Assembly (NCBI RefSeq): GCF_964204645.1
Contig: NC_134025.1
Coordinates: forward strand, 27,188,001-27,252,000
Reading direction: 5' to 3'
Origin: Tubulanus polymorphus
Taxonomy: Eukaryota > Nemertea > Palaeonemertea > Tubulaniformes > Tubulanidae
Length of the DNA: 64,000 nucleotides
A program made the position numbers and the translations under genes. Position 1 is the first letter of the stretch; each line of letters opens with the position of its first letter. The notes beneath the pieces are model-generated. The model had not been told where the DNA came from. It ran no database searches and saw only the letters and a list, made by a program, of their open reading frames with translations. Of the stretch, positions 36,138 through 51,400 are shown piece by piece.

Positions 36138-39100
36138 TCAAAGACTTTGATAGTAGTGGACATTAGTACCACATGTCACTAGCAGTGAACCATTTTTTTG
36201 ATGTTGATTAACAAGATTAATGCATTTTCATTTCCACTGTTACGCAATGAATAACTTATCTTTCCGTAATATCTCACTTTCGTGTTCTTTCCAAAATTCG
36301 ATCTGTCACTGTTTATTTGACGAGACGTTGGCCATTTTGAGGGGTTCGGTCCGAGCACACAGCTGGCCTGGCATCAATGAAATCCTACCTAGCCTCCTAG
36401 CATTCTTTCAGTCAAATAGTTCTTTTGCTGCCGGATTTCGTACTTTCTACATGGAGTGATAAAATCTGAATTATTCGACTTTTAACAAATATGAACTCGG
36501 TAGGATTTGTCATACCAATTATTTCATGCGCCGAAAAACACCCAGCATGAACAAGAGATAATACAACTTCTAGTCTTTGACAAATTGCAACTTAGCGTTT
36601 TCATTGACTTGATGACTGCGAGGCATTTTCTACATCCGGCTACTTATCGTTATAATGTTTAATCCTATCTTCAATGCTTTACTGACTATCTAAACATCTA
36701 CCTAGTGGTTGTCCTTATTGAAATATGGAACTTTCGCTGTGAATCTGTGTTTGTATCGGTGTTAATCCGGTTAAGTATGGCACTCTTTAGCGTTTTTCTT
36801 CAGACGCTTTTGTCTCGCTAAACCCCTCGAAAGTTTTGTTCTTGTAGACGAGCTGTCTGTGAAAGGGCTCCTAAACTTAGGGTAGAGTTTCTGTTTGGAA
36901 CAATAATATTAACGCACGGATCGTGAGGTTTAGATAAATTTGGATCCAGTGCGCCTCCCTCGGAGAGGACTCTTGAGGTACAATATGGCTCCCTGTCATT
37001 CTATTTGATGTATCTCATGGGACCTTTACTTTTCAAATCAGCTGTTCTGTTATGTATATTTGGTAATCAAGTCTGGCACACTAAATGTACTGAAAAACGT
37101 CTCTCTGAAGTCAGCTCTTCATAACTGTCATAATACTGTCAAAATGGACCAGTTTATTGTTTGACATCTGTTATAGCCGCTTTAGTTTACCGAACATGAG
37201 AAATCTAAAGTTTGTGTCATGTCTCTGAATTCGAGCGTCTATATTTGTTCTATGCACACGCATAGGTTCAATGCAGTGCATCAGAGTCTGCGCTTCTGTC
37301 AAAAAAATAATCATTCTAAGTTGCTTTAGTATTCAGTCTCTTTCCTAGTATAAGTTTGAAATGCAAATTGAAACCTTGGTGCCTAGATGTCCTTGAAATT
37401 GATTCTTTTGAAAATAACTGATAAATCCACTTTATTTGTGATATCTGTACCTGGAAAACACCTCAGAAAGAGTTGGGATAGAAGGATGTTTTAGAAAAAT
37501 GCATCACTTTGAGACAGCTGCTTTTAATGTGTTAAATGTGTCAGATATTGATGTGTTTCGTTGTGAACGCTAGAATTTTGGCCTGATTTCGGTTGATCGT
37601 TATGAATAGTCTCTTCTCTATAATTGATGGGGTTGTAATTTCGATGGCCATTAAGATTATGCGTTTCAATTGTTTCCAGTTTATCAGCTGCCCGGATTCA
37701 ACATTTTATAAATCGCTTGTTATCGAAATGGATGCGTTTGAAAGAGCGAACGGATTGTCACTACGTAGAGATATCTGGTCCATGTTGATAGGTTTTCACA
37801 CGAACTGCCAAACTTATTTTGTCTCCCATAGCCGAGCAGTGAGTCAGCGGTAAAAAACGTTGCATCGATTTATCTTGAAATTTTTAAACATGCGACCGAC
37901 TTTGCGTCTGATTTTTTTGTACAGTTACATTAATCTTCTTTTTCATTTTCGGATCTAAAAAAAAATCAAAGCTTAAAAATCCAAATCTAACGAGTAAGAA
38001 GGCAGTCTTTGACTCACAATCATCATAAACAATGAGACCTTGCCAATTCTGTTTTGCTCTCGGGCATTATTTACTTCAGAAAACTTGAAAGAAGCATTGT
38101 TTTCTTGCTTCGCCGTCGACTTTTCTTTTAATCATTACGCTTTGCATTGTTCTTCAAATATGGAGAAGAAAAAAGTTGGTGAAAGATTAGTGAGCTTCCG
38201 ACTGAAAAGTGACTCAGGTTTTATGATATTACAACAGTGACCGCATTGCTTTCTCAGTCTCTTCCGGAGTTTACTAGTTAATAACTTCTTCATTGTTAAC
38301 AGAAATTTAAATCTGATGGCTGTTCATGATAAATCGAATATAAATTGATGCATATATATTCGATCGAGCTATGATTATTCTCTTAAGCCCTTTCTTGAGT
38401 TCGATTTTGTTTTGTGCCTCCGATTCTAATGACACTCATCAATCACACGGAAGAAGTGAACCCTGCTGATTTTATGCTGATTTTGGTCACTTTGCTGAAA
38501 GGTGAACGATTAAGATCGCGGATTAGTCAATAATATGGTGAAACTCGTAAAACTTATTATGGATAATTTTGGCAAGAATTAGATGAACTTAATGACAATG
38601 ATAAACTGATTAAGAAGTGTAAAGCCTGTGCACACAGTAAGACATGAACCCAAAGTACAAAATGAGAGCTTAAAAATACTGGCTTGTTTCATCATAACTT
38701 GTGTGCCTTCTTCCTGGTTTCTGGTTCATTTCTCGCTCCATATTTTGATAATGTTGTGCGAGTGTTGAGACCGAATTTTTACTTTTTCTTGGTTGCCCGT
38801 GACTAGAATGAGATCTATTTCATTTCTGATTTACTTTTTTTGTTGATAGCTTGTCAAGACTTCAATCACGAGCGCGAGAAGCTATTTGTTTTACCACAAT
38901 GTGCTCTTTAATGAACTAGATGAGAGGTAGTTAGTCGGGTGACAAGTCTTTGATCGCGTGGCAGTGATTAATGATTGTGAAAACTATTTCTTAAGATCAT
39001 TTATCATCGGTGAGTGAATATTGATATTCAAGCGATTTCGAGTATCAAGGAAATTTGCAAAAATTCTGAATATTCCTATACCTTTCATCAGCGAAAAGTC

Positions 39101-42100
39101 ATCAAAATATGAGGACTAATCTTTTTCTTATTTGTTGAATTTTTCTTAATTTTGTTAAAAAAATATGTTTGCCCAATTCCTAGAAATTTCTCAGTTGCCG
39201 GGAGTCGAGTCATTGACCTTGAACTTATTAACGATGGTGTTGATTCGGTAGGTATCATTTATCTCGGGGTGTCATTCATTTCCTCCCTCTCAGACTCTCA
39301 ACGGACTCTGCTCGAGTCCTCAGCATATTTGGGTAAACAATGGAAGACATTGCTGTAATTCATCATTTTTCCAAAACACAGGTGCTGGGCAACAATCATT
39401 ACTAAGTAAACTACGCCCGTAATCCACGAGGCTGTCACAGAAACCGGGGCCATCATTGTTGTACGCGGTGATGGATCACCGCCGGTGACAAAATCCTGGT
39501 CGGATTGCACTCGCCGATAAGACGGTCCTGAACGCGGGATCCTGATGTTTCTACATCGGACAGATGGATTTTGTTTATGTTTAATAAGTTGGTCATCTTT
39601 ATCGGCCCGTTCGAGTGACAGGTTTGAGAATTTCAATTTCGACGAATTGATTTGTCGTAAGATAGACAGATTCGATTGTTCCTCAGAGACGAGGATCTAC
39701 GTCCATCTCCGGGTCTTCCTCATTTGTAGATTCATTGACCACAGGAATTATCATTTTCTATTAGTAACAAGTCAAACTGCTGTGCATCAATTTCTTTTTT
39801 TTTCATTGTGTTGTTCAGGAAACCACATCTAACATCTCGTTGGACCTAGTTTTTGTTGCATGAGTTAATGACCTGAATATGGTTAAAATCTGTTATTTCT
39901 AGCGAAACAGGAACGTTCTTGAGGTTAATTTACTTTGAGAACTTTGGGTTATATGACGTTATTTTTCAAAGAATCCTCGTTTGATAATAGTTTAAAAGCC
40001 ACTTTAATGTTTAAAGCTTTTGATCTCGGGGAAACTCGCGGAATATACACTTCAAATTGTAGGAAATTACAATTTTTTTCTGAATATATACTTATAAAGA
40101 TATACTTTTTATGCCTTGCTATTGATCTAAAGTTCTGAAGGCTTTTCAGTTTAGTTAAGCAGATGATGATATTTTGTGCTTATTACTTCGGGGTGACTGA
40201 AATGTACTTATTTCAGTTTTGAAATGCTTTGTCATCACTTACGTGTGAATGGAAATGTCAGGTCAACATATGGCTGATTTTAACGAATCAAATATCTTTT
40301 GTAATTACAATCAATGTATGACAGAATGAATGTATATAATTACAGAAGATATCCGATTTGATGAAATTTGACAAGTTACTCGGAGTTCTTCATTATTTCC
40401 TTACAACCATGTAAGCATGTGTAAACCTCATATTCCACAATTGACTAAATAATTGGTTCAATTAGTCTCACACCTCGCTGGACTGTTATAATTTTACCCT
40501 TGGATACAAGTTGACCAGCATCGTAATTTCTGGACAGCTTATGATGATGGATGTTCAGCAGTGACAAAGGAACCAGTGCCCCATCAGTCATAATTGATCA
40601 CCTAATTTGTCAATGGATCAAATTCCTTATTGTTGAACCGGTGAATTGGGTGAAGTTCCGGATTTTAGGTTTTGACGCTTTCGCACATATTGAAATGAAT
40701 CATGAATCGGACCCTGGAAGCAATAAAAAACGTGAAAAGAATATGAAAAACAAAAGTTCTACTTTTTGACATAATTGGATTGAGGAATAGAACTAAAAGA
40801 ATCTGACCCTATAAGGGTCCCTAAAAATAATCTGCTTGTTCCGAGGCTATTCTTATCAACGATACTTCATTACGTCATCCTCATCATTAAGCAAACTTGT
40901 CATTGTCTTTAGGATTATCCTTCACAGTACACTTCAATCTTGTAACTTAATAAGTGAGATTTACAACAATTGACCATCTCTGCAGTAATCAATAGCCATT
41001 TCATTGACAAATGATTCATTCTATTCACTAGTCAGCCTCTCAATCCGATCAATGCAAACCACTCAGAAGAACAAGTAGATTTTCGTAAAAATTTCAAAAT
41101 GTAAAGATTGAAGCGCCTATTAAGAAATAATCAGTCTACGATGACGACGACGACGGGTTTTTGATTTGAAATCCGGATGGAACTCGGGAGGAAAATTTCG
41201 CTGCTAGCTAGAGTGCGTTATATAACGTTAAATTGGCTTCATTTCGGTATGATTGATGCTCGGAGAAATACTCGAGTTCGCACACGGTTCATACATTCAC
41301 AGTACGCGGCGATGTTGCTGATATTGTCAATGATAAAATGGTGCCAGTTTTATGGTGAATCGATCCCGTTATTTAAGTCCGATTTTATTAGCTTCCTGGG
41401 TTTCATTGCTGGCATTTTGCGAGCGGCGAATTCGATACGAGAGATGTTTATTTCGAGTAACCGCGTGTAGATTTCGTCTGGAGATTTTTCATAAAAATGT
41501 CACGCAGACCAAGCATGGCGGGTGATAGCTAGTCGAGAGAGAGAGAGAGTCCTGCTGATGATAGCTGACAATACGGAGGCGTCTGCAAGTCGGAGACTGT
41601 GTCACACATGTCATATCAATATTAACATTGATCAACGAACATTGTTCCATCTTCGGCATCTACAGGGGGTGAAAATCACATCGGCAATTTGGTTGAGTCA
41701 CTTTCTCGGCGAGATTCCGCTACTTAACCGCGATATCAAGCTGGTTACCTGTATAACAGTCAATCCGGGTGTAATCAGTGTCAATTCTGTCATATCGTCT
41801 AAAAAACGCTATTTCATATAAATGATAACACGCGGGGAAGAATCTTGGGTAATTATCGATAGAGCCTTTAAAAACAGCTAAGACCGAAAGTAATATGATT
41901 TTGGCAGGAAACAATTTTCGTTACTTAGTGAGCTTCATTCGACGAAGATGAAATCTATCAATATTGGTGCAAATTGTTTTCACAATTTTTTGCCGCTTTT
42001 TGAGTTTGACTCGTCCTGAGTACAATTTCAAAACCGGGTGCTCGCTCAACTGTGAAGAGGCTTCGCATGATTCCGTTCACCGGCTGGGTGGTAAATACCT

Positions 42101-43639
42101 AATTAACGGTGTAATTGCTAGAGGTAACGTCTCCCGTACTTGAAAGGTGTTCAAGAACGTCGTTCAGGAAAATCAATTCAGGATTGAAAAAGTTTTCGAA
42201 TGAATCATAGGATTACGAGCTGAAAAAGGAGTGACGTCGATGTTGGATGTTGATGAGGCCGGATAAGTTACGGTAATCACTTAAGCAGGATTACACAGCA
42301 GAAACATGTTAGAGTTGCTTAATTAGCAGGAAAAAAGTTTGATTACTAAGGATGTCGATAGCGGAATTCGGGCTCGTTCCGCCGCAAATGAATCATACTG
42401 TTGCATTGTGTTTGTGAAGGTATTACAACTTGTGGACCAGGTTTTAGTGATTCCACGTCTTCTCGATGACTAATACGGGATCCGCGGATTTCCGTCGCGT
42501 GCTTTTGAAAAAGTTCATGCATCGCTCGGCAGTTGCTGATCATGAGATTGTCACCGATGTTTTTATCAGTGCTGCGTTGAATAGGTGCATCTGCTTCTCG
42601 AGGATGTCGTCCCCCTTCTCCGATTTCCCGTTGCTTAAGATGCCAATGATTCTCGATATTAGTCATATTTTCCTTTTGTGCCGCATACGGAAGACGATGA
42701 TACAAACTTTCGTTTTCGCCATTAGTTTCGTAATGATCGTCTCGCGCGCGACAATGCAACTGCTTGATGTTTAGAGAGAGTAAAAAACGATGAACTTTTA
42801 CCTCGATGGATTCCTGTACAGCAGTCATCAGTTGAATCGTAGTCTTTCTTATATTGTTCGTTTATATGAGATCGTCGGATGGATCGGCTCCCCGCTCGAG
42901 ACAACCCCCGAAGCGTTGTAACTTCTCCTTTGAAAATAGTGCTGATTCATGGTTTGTTGGTGATAATGGAGTTTCTCGGATTCATTTTCCGATACAATGA
43001 CAACTGCAAAGATCAATCTAGTTTTATCGGGCTAACTTCATCGGTAAAAGTGGGTAATTCTTCGATTAGCGCTCTCCTTTGAAGATTTATACCGAGGATC
43101 TTTCACAGAAAATAAATGATTTTCCTTCGGGCTGGAATTTGCCCTTCTTGCATGAAATGATACTTGTTTTCTCGTTCATGCTCTCGTACTTGTTCGTTCT
43201 TTACTATTTCAATTCTGTGAGGAGTTCATTTATTAAAAGTCTTAATCCATTATAATCTCTTTTGGAGTTTGAATTACTTTCTAGCTTTTGAATCTCAGAT
43301 TTTACTGATGTTCGTTTTGAAATCTGCGGCTGAGAGGAATAGTGTGGTGAATAATTAAACAGCGGTAGATCAAGCAGGAATATGAGATCTCTGCAACATG
43401 TATCACTACCTTCTAAATAATGCATTTTCTCCGAGTTCTTTATTCGAAAATGTGAGCTATAATTAGATGGATTGGCGATTCATATTTCACCAAGATCCTT
43501 TTGTGTCCAATGTAGCTTTTTCATCAGTAACGTAAAAGTTATTTCAGTTTCGACTAAATCATTTGGTTATTGTTTCTATTTTGAATTCGTATCATCAATA
43601 ATAAATGAACGCTGTTTTGATGAGAGCTTTATCGTGTCT

Positions 43640-43651
43640 GCCCCCCCCCCC
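43640..43651. repeat. Poly-C homopolymer
   Basis: A run of about twelve C residues, prone to length error in sequencing and assembly. Confidence 0.85.
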
Positions 43652-46600
43652 CTTTCACGCGATCAATGATTTACTGTGAACTTGTTGACAATTTACCCAA
43701 TATCCAGTTGACTATGTCTTCTTCATTCACGAGAGAAATCTATTGGCGATTCGTGAATTCGTCAGAAAGGAATCCGATTAAACCTGATAATTGGCTTATT
43801 AATAAGTGTTCATCGTATGAGGCAGTGGTGATTTCACTTGCAAAGCTGATTATGTATGTGACAATCGAGGTAAAGCTATAGAGGATGGTGAAGTGTGCGC
43901 AGTTTGATGGACAGATGGAGGTGTCCGGTGCACAACAATGAGACACATAGTCGGTCATACTAGTGCAACAATTGTAGTCATGTGTGTAAGTTCGTGTTTC
44001 TCCGAGGGGTAGTTGTTTATGGGCAAGATTTTATGCCGTATTAGTAACACAACACCTCCAAAGATGAATTGTATCCATTGTCACGGGCAGGTGGTTGAAA
44101 GATCCGTACTTCATGAGCCTTGTCTACCACTAATAACCCTTGATTAGCAGCAGGCTGCAGCCAGGTTTGGTCAGTGACTCTGACTGCAGTGTCATCAGTA
44201 CTTCACTCCTACACTCGAAGAAAATGCACTTATTTATAAAACATTCATCAAAACAAAAATTCCTTCATTCGCTCATTAATCTCGCAGCTTCAAATCTCAC
44301 GGATTTGGTCACGTACAGATTCCCAACCTGGCCGGTTCCCAAAGTCAGTTTCATTGTAAGCACGACTCCGACTCCGTATCATCCTAATTATCAATATCCA
44401 CATCGATCTGGTGAACAATAAACACAATGGCTGATATCAGAAACAGTAGGATCTAGTAGTCCCAATTGTATCTTTACACATGTGATGTTCTTATGGCACA
44501 TGCTGGCGTACTCTTATTAGCCCAAATAGTGAATAAAATGGAGCCTAATGTGTCCGGTCATTCACTGGGTTTAACTAAATTTCCAGGGGTTTAAGTGATT
44601 TTATATTGTTGAAAATGAATGGCCCCTTTGTGGTTTGTCTAGACGCCTCTGATTACGTAGCGTTAGAGCATCTGCAAATGCAATCATTTCTGCGAAATCT
44701 ATTTCAACAAGAGAATTAATTAAAGTGAAGTTCTGTTGGCTGCTTCTGTCAGGCAGTTTCTGGAGTTAATTCATAAGAAACTTCATTTCAGACGTTATGG
44801 AATATCATTGATATAGCAATTTTGCATCCATATTCCAGAATACAGTTGCGTACTCGCCTTTTCCACATAAGTATCCTGGCTCAGTCTGAACCGGCATGGG
44901 CACACGCCAAAGATGCTTTAGTGTGATCATGGCTATTGTCCAAAAATGCATCTGGCAGCACATAAACTCTGATTTGCCTTTGTTACAATCGCCATAGACC
45001 TGTGCCTCAATTTCTTGTCCAATGCCTTATGACCGTGTGTATCACTGCTATATCCCTAAAAGATGGTGATAATGAAGAATTCATTTATAGCTGTCTATTA
45101 AAAGTTGATGAAATTATGCTCGAGTTATTAATGTTGCACTAGCTACTACAAATGTGAACCTGACAGGATAGATCCCACAGGGTTATCCCACGGGGCTATC
45201 CCATTGTTATCAGTCCATTATTCAGTACTTAAGAGAACCGGGTGATGAAATTTAATTGTTCCGCCAAGAAGTGCTCTCTCTGTGGGGGTAAGTTTGCGAA
45301 AACTGAACAGGTTTTTGCCAAACACAACAGCTTTTGTGGAACGGGGTAGAATTGAATATAATAGTGTTGCATGTGCGGCTGGTAAGAACCAGAGAACTGA
45401 CGCACTGGTATTTCAGCAGAAGGGTTTCGTTAAACCGATAATCGATGAAATTTTTACAAACAGATGTATTGATAGTGGATGCAGATCTATTGTTAGACAT
45501 TAATTGTTCTGACTAACAACGCAAACGTTTAATACATCCACCTGGAGTTTAAGCTATAATTTACTCCACGTCAAATATTTGAGCCCATTTTGTTCTTTTG
45601 CTAGGTGTACGGTCTTAGGTTACTGACGCAGTTATTGATAATGCTCCTGACATGGCTCATTATAGTGTTAGCCTACCAGATTTACAATTCTCAACGACTT
45701 GCGCGTTCGGGCTTCAGAATTTGATAATTATCAATTATTTATGATATTCCTGTTAGCTTTGCTGATGACTTTCGAAAAAGTTTTGAAATCGTGGCCAACT
45801 GTAGAATTACGCGCGTTTATAACTAGTTGGATATCGAGTGATTCAGCTATGACCTCACTGCTGCTGAAGACAATGTGAAATGAAACAAGTGTTTCAGATT
45901 ACCAGCGATGAGCGAATACCATCGATGATGACAATTTCTGTATCATTAATTTGACAAGATCGACACTGACTTAGACAGGGGCGTCTTAGTTCCAGCAGGT
46001 GTACTTCGGTATATTGTGACTCAACTCGGTCTCATCTTCCCTGCGTTTCCCTGTGCTCTATTTCTCAAAGCATCAGTTCGAATTTCCATAACATTTTACA
46101 TCGACGATGCTACACGAGAATTGCATGTTCGAATTTATTGCCGTATCAAGTTTTGAAGATGAATTATTCAAATCAAAGCGATAACGCTCCTCGGCTCATG
46201 ACGTGTGTGCGTGTAAAACAATGGACCACTAAATAGAGAACACTTCTTTAATCATCATTTTTTCTTAAACACTTTTCGACAAATAACAAATTTTTTGGTT
46301 GCATATCTGGATTTAGAATTTAGCTGACATCATAGTCAGGAGCTCAATTATTTTGCAAGTTGCACCTTCGGATAGGTAAAGTTCTAGACATAACATCTAA
46401 TGATTTTGGTCAAAATCAATGGCGACTTCTTTTTTATTTGGCTGAAAATTAGGAAACATTAAGTGAGTCATTGATATAAGTAGCAGTTCAGGTTCACTGG
46501 TTCATCAAGATACTCAAAACTCCATAACTTTCACAGTTTATAGCTTTCTGACAGTAACTGACTCATCTTCCATCCATATAAGACCGCATGACCAGCGTAA

Positions 46601-48398
46601 TTACTCTCATAATTACTGAAATTTGACAGCTCCGTTACGTAAAATGTGTTATGCACGTGAACAAGAATAGAAAAATTTAAAAGTTATTGCTATTTATAAG
46701 AAAAAATTAATCTAAAATTGAAATAGGTGCAGTTTGGTTCTAGAATGATCATAACACCTTCAAATTATACGAGCTTTGATCTAGTTATGTCGGTATCGTT
46801 CTTGAAGCTCGTCGGATTGCCTTCATGTTTTTTGGCGATTCCTTGATCCAAGCCGCGCGGAGACCCATTCAGTAACAGTCTTGTGTCGTTTCTCTATTTT
46901 CGGATACCGGTTTCGACCGCATTCATCGTCCCTTGTCATCTACGCATTACTTCCAGTCGACGAGTTTCATTCATGTGTCTGCTAGACGAATTGATTGGTC
47001 TCGGTATCAACCAATAAGACGCGACGCGATAACGCGTGTAGTACACACACCGGGGTAGATATACAGCATCATAATTTTGTGTACAGACTTAAGTCGAAAA
47101 AGATGGACTCGAAACTGTCGTCCATGGTTTAATGGAATCTTGTGTAAATAGTGATAAACCGTTGATCATTTCTGAGATTTCGACTGCCGCTAATTTGACT
47201 AATTCGGGAGTTTAACTCTGATGATAAGTTTCTCGCGGAATTCTTATAAATAATGGATGGATAGATCTTCAATTATCTTCGCGTATGTGTTTGAATAATG
47301 GAATATTCTCCCGTTGCGCTTTATCTGTGGATTGATAATTAATTAAATCAGACTTCGATTACACGATTAATTTTCGACGCGACTGTTTTCATGAACGTGT
47401 GTTATCGATGTAATCGCCGATTAATGGATTTATGTAAACCAGGATTTCAGCGTTAGAATCATGCTCACTCACGTACTGTGCATCCGATGATAACATACTT
47501 ACAACAGACTGTTTCTAATCGTTTGAAACGTGCGGATAGTTTTAATTCGAATACAGATTACTTATCGATAAAGTTTTCAATCAATCGAGGTAAGTTTGGT
47601 AATTGACTTTCTACGGGGTCACTCGGTGCTGATGTAAAGCATGAAGCTCGGTTTGATGTAGTAAATGCTATTACTGATGCATTCTCCGAGGACAATGTTT
47701 TCTGCGTGGCCTCATCACGCCAGTGAATGGCTCGTCAATTGGAAACTTGATATGATTTGATGTTTGTCCACACTGGCAGCGACATTACAAAAAAGCATCT
47801 TCTTCCATTCGACGAAGTCCCGATCACTTTTTTGCCCATCTCTGCATCGTTTATTGGTGTTGATTTTTTCGAGTCGAATCGGTGAGATCCAGCACGCGCG
47901 CTGCTGCGACACAAAACGTGCTCCTCTCATTCGTGTCCTGTTAAAATCATTTGTAAATTGAATTAATTATCTCACTGTCACCAGGCAACACATTTCGACA
48001 ATAATCTCTCGTTATCGATCGGCGAGATGCTATTTTTAGGTATCCCGGAATAGTTGTTTTCATTTCACATATGTAGCACGTTCAGAGTTTGTGACACTAT
48101 TAATCGATTATCATACGCGCAACGCGTGCAGCGTCTGTCTCTGTCTTCTCGGATATTTGATTGACACATGTATTCACATGCTGCTGCAGCTATTCTAGTT
48201 TATTGAATCAGATGGATTGGGAGCCACATATAGCTGCGTGTATTTGCATTGTTACCCATATTGTATAGGCAGCTTAAGTAATGAAGTTTGAAAAAAAAAT
48301 TACGTTCCATTCGAAGGGACACTCGTTCGTAGCTGCTGGATGTAAGTCTCGGTGACTGACGCCAACATCTCCGAGCATCATGTGATTTCCTTCGTTCG

Positions 48399-48448
48399 AG
48401 TGAGATTGTCTCGAGAATGAGATTGTCTCAGGAGTGAGATTGTCTCGG
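48399..48448. repeat. Tandem repeat, about 19-bp unit x3
   Basis: Three adjacent copies of a unit containing GTGAGATTGTCTC (second copy ATGAGATTGTCTC), separated by GAGA or AGGA. A local duplication inside the intron. Confidence 0.7.
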
Positions 48449-51400
48449 ACCTTTTCAATTTAAAAGCGGTAAATCGATTGTAGATTTACTGAATGAAGTG
48501 GTGAAATCCTGTAGAGTACATCTCTCGGTCCTACCGTTCATTCATAGAAGCCGCACACTTCATTTTACACAAAAAAAACTACACGGTCATTTTGCTCCGC
48601 GCGTATTTTGTTGTTACTCTTTTTTCATTCGACAACAACAGACTGGACAACAATAGTAATAGCATTCTGTACACGCGGTCACTACTGTAACAGCGTTTAT
48701 TGGTGAGGTGTGGCCGCTGCACAATCATCGCGAAATAAAACTGTCCACCGTCTTTTATACAGCCACAATGGCTCCATCATTCATTGTCGATATGGCACTT
48801 GCAGAAAGGCAAGCGTATGCCCGTCTTGAGTCAGAAAAAAAGCTTCTCTTTCGAAGGTCATCGGTTATTGTTCTGTCAAAGAATAGGTTGGGAAGCATTA
48901 TTAAATGAAGCTGATGAGTGCATTGTCGAAAAAAGCTGAAGCCCCTGAAGTAATGTCCAGTAGGAGATTGTCTTATCTCATTTTACTGATTCGGAAATAG
49001 ATTTTTAAAGAATTTTGGCAGACATCTGAATAAACACTCAAAGGCTCCATAGATGTCATGTATCTAGAGCTTTAGTTTATAAACAAACTTTAAGTGGCCC
49101 AGTTGTCACAAGAAGATGTTCAGATAAAAACAACTTATAGATATTTAGCTTCGGGTTGACACAATTGAATTGTGTGTATTTAACAAAACTTGTCAGGAGA
49201 TATCTGACAGATTATGTTTTAGCCGTGACAAGCTTTCAAATATTTAAACTGGTTGACGGCGATTAAATAGTGAGCAACGTTTTGGGCGGGGGATATCGCC
49301 GACCGATCTGAAAAGATCAGTTTTATCACGCGAGCGCAAACCTGTCATTCTAGAAATGAGTGCGTTCAGACATTATTGTCTGCGGTACATATTTATCAAT
49401 GGGGAAAAAACTGAACAATGCCTCCGCGGGATGAAAACAGGCTTATTTACGAAGAAGACTTTCCGAAAATATGAAAAAACATCGCGCAGATCGACGTCCA
49501 AAACGGCAATGAGAATTGGGAATTTCGGCGTCGCAGGTGCGCGGAGAGAAAACCATTGAAAATGCTCGTAAGAATAAAAACAATACAGTAATTATGAATA
49601 AGTAAATAGGTATTGATGAATCCATACATCGTAGACTAATCCATCTATTTGAATGTTATATCACGGAGACACATTTCCACATTCCGCGTTATATAGTTCA
49701 TGAATAAATGAAGAAACAGCCGACTGTCGTCATTATCATCTCTCATATTTCATTAACTATGCCGTAATTTGCCAATCAATTTGTTATTTTGTTCCCAGAA
49801 GAAAACAGCGTATTTGTTCTCTAGGCAATAATGGGTCCATAGCCCTATATCGCTACAATGACGATGTCAGTCAAGTTGTAGTTCATAGAGTACAATCTCG
49901 CACTCAACCCTCTCAGAGTCCGTTCATTTAGTCCCAGATTCTGCTATAGGAGTTTGCAATGACAATAGACTAGACTAGTGTAGAGTTTAGGATTAATGAT
50001 CATTAAAGTTGATGCTATATTTAAACATAAGACGCAGCCATTCACAATTCAATCTTAATTCTGAGTTGAACGACATATCCGCAATAATTCATACAAGAAT
50101 ATTCCAGGTGTTTTAGTTAGTTATGACTGTCGATGGTATAACTTGATTAGCCGTTTCACCTGAGGTGATCCAATTGAAACAACGGTAAGATGAAAGTCTC
50201 ATCTATCGACGACGAGTCGCGTGACTCGATTTCATTCGGTTTCATAATTCAATCAACTTTCATTAGTATATAATATTTCGAGCTGAACAACGTTTGATTC
50301 GTCGCGTTATAGCTAATAAATGGTGGAATACCTCGGATTCAAAGGTTTTTCTAACCCTCGGTTAAACAGCGACGATGACTGAACGAAACGCATTCGGATT
50401 ATTGATCGTTGAGCGATGATAAAAGAGATGGATTTACGAAACATATTGAAATGACTTGTTTCGAAGCCTCTCGTCGGTCGATCTGTATTGTTTCAGTCTA
50501 ACTACTCGTATCGTTATTTCAAAAGTCTGAGTCATCATTTTGTCCAATCGGGCGTGAAAATGTTTTTTCCACTTGATTTTCATGTAATGGAAATAAGGAG
50601 AAAAACGTGTGTCGTTTCGCTTTCTAGTGAAGTTTTGTATGAAGCAGGTGACGGCTACGTAGTCGACCTCGTCTACCTGCATTCGATATCTCGTTCGACG
50701 GAATGGTTTCGTATGAAGTATCCGCACGAATGATGGTAGTTCGCTTGTGTCAATCTCGTGGCATCAAAATGATCCGATTCTTCTGGTAGTTCGGTCATGC
50801 TTTGCCGTAGGTGGTCACTAAGTTGTTTACACTTCGATGGCGTCTGCCGATTCAGTGCTCAGTTAGTCGCCCATATGTCCATATAATTCATGCAGCTACA
50901 TCGCCTTCCAGTCGAAAGATTAAATAAATCGACCATCTCGCGATGCCTTGTGCCCTCGGACCAGGATGCCTATAACATTGTCCTATATGGTTCAATCTGG
51001 TCGCGGACTCCTCGTTGTTTTATGTGAACTCGCGAGACCCCCATCGTGACAATCGTATAAGTTTTCTCGCTTGTTTTCGTAGAAATAAATCTGTGGTTTT
51101 GTGAGATATATCACACCGGGAATAGTATTATACAATCTCGATGGGGTTTAGTTTTTCGTATTGATAGCACTTTCACCTCGCCGCGGGCGTCCGACGCCGA
51201 TTCCTCGTACAATTCTCACATTTTCCGTACATATTTATCGATTTATGGAAAATGTGTATTAGATAAAAAATATAATTCCAAAACGAGAACAAAAGTGATT
51301 TATCATCTGTTTATCACGAATATGATATTCAGCGGCTACAAACTATTACGAGACTTATTTCGCTATTTGTTTTACTGATTTCGGCGTATTCGAGTGTATA

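Larger units (their letters stand above)
35761..48398. other. Intron section: palindromes and CpG-rich islands, no gene supported
   Basis: CpG-rich blocks at roughly 41120-42960 and 46780-48130 carry open frames on both strands (for example 42346-42828 on - overlapping 42466-42774 on +) without recognisable domains. Between them the DNA is AT-rich. Two palindromes near 36023 and 36124 and a poly-C run are listed separately. Confidence 0.4.

Noticed and set aside
42346-42828. 160-codon minus-strand open frame
   Set aside because: Overlapped by a 102-codon + strand frame and by another minus frame. Hydrophilic but without known motifs; best explained by low stop density in a CpG-rich block.
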